Shown here: positions 17,670-19,059 of the stretch, one piece after another
Layout: each line of letters starts with the position of its first letter
Numbering within the stretch: the stretch's first letter is position 1
Origin: Bacteroidales bacterium
GTDB lineage: Bacteria; Bacteroidota; Bacteroidia; Bacteroidales; UBA932
Assembly: GCA_017615435.1 (NCBI GenBank)
Contig: JAGAAF010000032.1
Location: 1 to 19,059, forward strand
DNA: 19,059 bases
Direction of reading: 5' to 3'
The notes under the pieces: model-generated
Database searches by the model: none
Told to the model about the DNA's origin: nothing
Seen by the model: the letters and a program-made list of their open reading frames with translations, nothing else
Translations under genes and position numbers: made by a program

Positions 17670-17677
17670 CAAATATA
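17670..17677 (-). promoter_or_regulatory. Possible -7 box of the nitroreductase gene
   Basis: On the minus strand TATATTTG, preceded 3 nt earlier by GATATTTG. The box ends 3 nt before the ATG, so transcription would start at or just inside the start codon unless the upstream box is the one used. No matching -33 element is obvious. Confidence 0.3.
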
Positions 17678-17734
17678 CAACAAATATCTTTATCCCTCAT
17701 TATTCCTCGGGGAGAATGACAAACTTACCCCGTA

Positions 17735-17813
17735 CGGCGAGTATTTGGGCGTTTTCTCGCCGGATCGTGGTTTTTGGACTTATTCGGCGAGTTTTTGGGG
17801 TGTTTTCCCGCCG
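17735..17813. repeat. Tandem 50-bp-period hairpin repeat
   Basis: Two hairpins in direct repeat, exactly 50 bp apart: CGGCGAG (17735-17741)/CTCGCCG (17756-17762), and CGGCGAG (17785-17791)/CCCGCCG (17807-17813, one mismatch). Their loops are similar (TATTTGGGCGTTTT and TTTTTGGGGTGTTTT). They lie upstream of the nitroreductase gene. Confidence 0.75.
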
Positions 17814-17824
17814 AGCTGCGCGCT

Positions 17825-18011
17825 TTCGCCAAGATGAAGCCAGGGTGCCCCTCTCTGAAGCACTTCTGGCGTGGGTCGCTCGGCTTCATACCCTGAAATC
17901 AGCCTATGAAGCCGGCCCCCCTTGCCCACAATACCTCCTGTGGCATCTAGTCTGGTTTCATATTGGCGAAGAACTATCAGACTATATGATTTCGCCAAAC
18001 AGCGCCACAGG
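17825..18011. other. Structured non-coding block: interleaved perfect inverted repeats, candidate ncRNA
   Basis: Stem A is CCTGTGGC (17937-17944) with GCCACAGG (18004-18011). Stem C is TAGTCTG (17948-17954) with CAGACTA (17978-17984). Stem B is TTGGCGAA (17963-17970) with TTCGCCAA (17991-17998). C and B interleave inside A, the arrangement of a pseudoknot or of two mutually exclusive hairpins. Just left of it, CGGCTTCATA (17881-17890) pairs with TATGAAGCCG (17905-17914). The 19-mer TTCGCCAAGATGAAGCCAG (17825-17843) is an inverted copy, with two mismatches, of 17952-17970. Strand and function are unknown. Short open frames across it show no family features. Structured RNA or a DNA-level repeat element are both possible. 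Confidence 0.55.
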
Positions 18012-18175
18012 CTGCGATCGCCACCCCTATTGGAGTTGCTTGTGAGGCACCCCATCATCTTCTCCACGTGGAGCTACACTCGATTTCGGCCCTTGCGCCA
18101 CGCAGGATAAGACACACCCCTAACAGACACCATTGAGGGCACATCGGCACTCACGTGCCGTGGCGCTGTTTGGCG
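17993..18175. repeat. 16-bp perfect inverted repeat pair about 150 bp apart
   Basis: CGCCAAACAGCGCCAC (17993-18008) recurs as its exact reverse complement GTGGCGCTGTTTGGCG (18160-18175). The left copy is also the 3' half of stems A and B of the structured block. A separate hairpin, CGGCAC/GTGCCG, lies at about 18145-18160. Confidence 0.8.
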
Positions 18176-18420
18176 GATTCGGTCGCGGGAGCGCTACCGG
18201 GGCTGGCGCCGGGGCGGCTTTTCGGGTTTTTGCTTGAAAAGATCAAAGGGACTTTGACCTTTCCTGCGCAAAAATCCCTCTCAAGTGTTTCTGACGCGCG
18301 CGAGTTCAGTGACAAAGATTTGCGAGCGTCCTACTCTCGCGACGCCGTGGCTGCGAGGGGAGGGGGACGGGACGGACAACATACATTCGCAGCGCGATCT
18401 TGAGGTTGGACTTGGAATGA
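18176..18420. other. Gene-free stretch upstream of the rpsO promoter
   Basis: GC-rich, with short dyads (TCAAAG/CTTTGA near 18244-18258; CTTTTC/GAAAAG near 18218-18241) and a repeated CCGGGGC. An 82-codon open frame (18155-18403) has no start context, motif or family resemblance and is not called. I see no tRNA, rRNA, tmRNA, SRP or RNase P signature here. Confidence 0.4.
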
Positions 18421-18450
18421 AAAAGAGTTGTTGGTAAAAGGGCGAAAAGT

Positions 18451-18482
18451 TTTGCTATTCACGAATTTATTCACTAATATTG
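18451..18482 (+). promoter_or_regulatory. Promoter of rpsO
   Basis: TTTG (18451-18454), 20 bp, then TAATATTG (18475-18482), one base off TAnnTTTG. The transcript would start near 18488, leaving a leader of about 54 nt. Confidence 0.65.
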
Positions 18483-18493
18483 CACACTTTTTT

Positions 18494-18508
18494 GCGGGAC
18501 GGCCCCGC
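18494..18508 (+). promoter_or_regulatory. Stem-loop in the rpsO leader
   Basis: GCGGG (18494-18498) pairs with CCCGC (18504-18508) around ACGGC, close to the predicted 5' end of the transcript. It is a candidate S15 autoregulatory element; other phyla use leader structures for rpsO control. Confidence 0.4.
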
Positions 18509-18541
18509 GAGTGAATTATTAACAACAAAAACTTTTGCACA

Positions 18542-18817
18542 ATGGCTGAGTATTTAATGCCTGAGAAGAAGCAAGAGATTTTCGCGAAGTACGGGAAGTC
18601 TAATAAGGACACCGGCTCTCCTGAGAGTCAAGTTGCATTATTTTCCTACCGTATCGCTCATCTTACCGAGCACGTGAAGAAGAATAAGAAGGACGTCGTG
18701 ACCCGCCGTTCTCTCCTTCGTCTCGTCGGTAAGCGCCGTCAGGTTCTGGATTACCTCCAGAAAGTGGACATTGAGAGGTACAGAAGCATTATCAAGGAGT
18801 TGGGACTCCGTCGATAA
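18542..18817 (+). CDS. rpsO: 30S ribosomal protein S15
   Basis: A 91-residue protein with the full S15 pattern: [28 protein letters not shown] near 24-51, [18 protein letters not shown] near 55-72 and [13 protein letters not shown] at the end. It binds 16S rRNA in the central domain and starts platform assembly of the small subunit. Length is normal (about 89). It has its own promoter and a terminator, and precedes pnp, an order conserved in many bacteria. Confidence 0.98.
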   Translation: MAEYLMPEKKQEIFAKYGKSNKDTGSPESQVALFSYRIAHLTEHVKKNKKDVVTRRSLLRLVGKRRQVLDYLQKVDIERYRSIIKELGLRR

Positions 18818-18831
18818 TCAGGATAGGAACA

Positions 18832-18864
18832 GGGGTGGTGCCCAGGCGGCGCCGCCCCTTTTTT
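18832..18864 (+). terminator. Rho-independent terminator after rpsO
   Basis: GGGGTGGTGCC (18832-18842) and GGCGCCGCCCC (18848-18858) form an 11 bp stem with two G-U pairs and a CAGGC loop, followed by T6 (18859-18864). Confidence 0.88.
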
Positions 18865-18877
18865 GAAGGATTCAACA

Positions 18878-18894
18878 ACCCGGAAGGTCCGGGT
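18878..18894 (+). promoter_or_regulatory. Short hairpin in the pnp leader
   Basis: ACCCGG/CCGGGT with an AAGGT loop, 28 nt before the pnp ATG. In other bacteria the pnp leader is the target of autocontrol by PNPase; here that is only a possibility. Confidence 0.35.
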
Positions 18895-18922
18895 ATGAAG
18901 CAATATTTTAGACGCAATTAGA

Positions 18923-19059
18923 ATGAATGTAATCAACAAGAAGATCGAACTCGCGGATGGCCGCGTGATTGAGATCGAGACCGGCAAACTGGCCAAGCAG
19001 GCCGCCGGATCCGCTGTCGTGAAGATGGGTGGCACTATGCTTCTCGCCACCGTGACAGC
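18923..19059 (+). CDS. pnp: Polynucleotide phosphorylase, N-terminal part (3' end outside window)
   Basis: The first 45 codons read [19 protein letters not shown], then [14 protein letters not shown] and [10 protein letters not shown], the typical start of the first RNase PH-like domain of PNPase (ETGKLAKQA...GDTMLLATV). The enzyme degrades RNA 3' to 5' with phosphate and is part of RNA turnover in the cytoplasm. It lies 105 bp after the rpsO stop, beyond a strong terminator, so it probably needs read-through or its own promoter; a weak TATTTTAG lies at 18904-18911. The gene runs off the window. Confidence 0.95.
   Translation, partial: MNVINKKIELADGRVIEIETGKLAKQAAGSAVVKMGGTMLLATVT

Noticed and set aside
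17404..18045. 213-codon plus-strand open frame
   Set aside because: Its first half is antisense to the nitroreductase and its second half crosses the repeats; no motif is visible.
17780..18067. 95-codon minus-strand open frame in the structured block
   Set aside because: It runs through the inverted repeats, has no ribosome-binding or promoter context and shows no protein family pattern. The DNA structure is the better explanation.
17678..18420. Known housekeeping RNA (RNase P, tmRNA, SRP RNA, tRNA)
   Set aside because: The conserved cores (for example GAGGAAAGTCC of RNase P, the GGTTCGA T-loop of tRNA/tmRNA, and the SRP Alu/S-domain tetraloop region) were not seen on either strand.

Overview
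The window looks like a chromosomal segment of a fairly GC-rich member of the Bacteroidales (phylum Bacteroidota). The signs are a SusC/SusD pair, many Bacteroidetes-type lipoprotein signals, a probable type IX secretion (T9SS) sorting domain, promoters that fit the Bacteroidetes pattern TTTG-N19/20-TAnnTTTG, and mostly weak or absent Shine-Dalgarno sequences. Genus cannot be fixed from the sequence alone. Both ends are housekeeping genes cut by the window: the 3' end of enolase on the left, and rpsO followed by the 5' end of pnp on the right.

Layout. (1) 3-1815: enolase end, converging on and overlapping an S41/PDZ lipoprotein protease gene. (2) 2012-7809: a promoter with a probable 5'-terminal stem-loop, then susC-like, susD-like and a third surface-lipoprotein gene. 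(3) 7884-11347: a large subtilisin-like lipoprotein protease ending in a T9SS-type sorting domain, followed 5 bp later by a small outer-membrane barrel resembling the PorV/PorQ family. Together with (2) this looks like an uptake locus equipped for secreted proteolysis. (4) 11344-13376, minus strand: a periplasmic histidine-type phosphatase and thiamine pyrophosphokinase. (5) 13397-13485: four alternating copies of a 10-12 bp motif in the divergent promoter region. (6) 13520-16277: a NapH-NapG-like polyferredoxin fusion with an internal twin-arginine motif, overlapping a Tat-type aldo/keto reductase with two Fe-S clusters; this is a candidate membrane redox module. (7) 16418-17058: a hicAB toxin-antitoxin pair with its own near-consensus promoter. 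(8) 17055-17666: a nitroreductase-family lipoprotein. (9) 17678-18420: about 740 bp without a credible protein gene but dense in direct and inverted repeats, including three interleaved perfect stems that could form a pseudoknot. (10) 18451-19059: rpsO with promoter, leader hairpin and a strong terminator, then pnp.

Themes that run through the window: three of three convergent gene pairs overlap at their stop codons (by 8, 4 and 4 bp); several genes have a TAnnTTTG promoter box only 3-7 nt before the start codon, implying leaderless or near-leaderless transcripts; and two intergenic regions hold hairpins with different arms but similar C-rich/A-rich loops. The part most likely to hold something undescribed is the structured non-coding block at 17678-18240, with the repeat array at 13397-13485 second.
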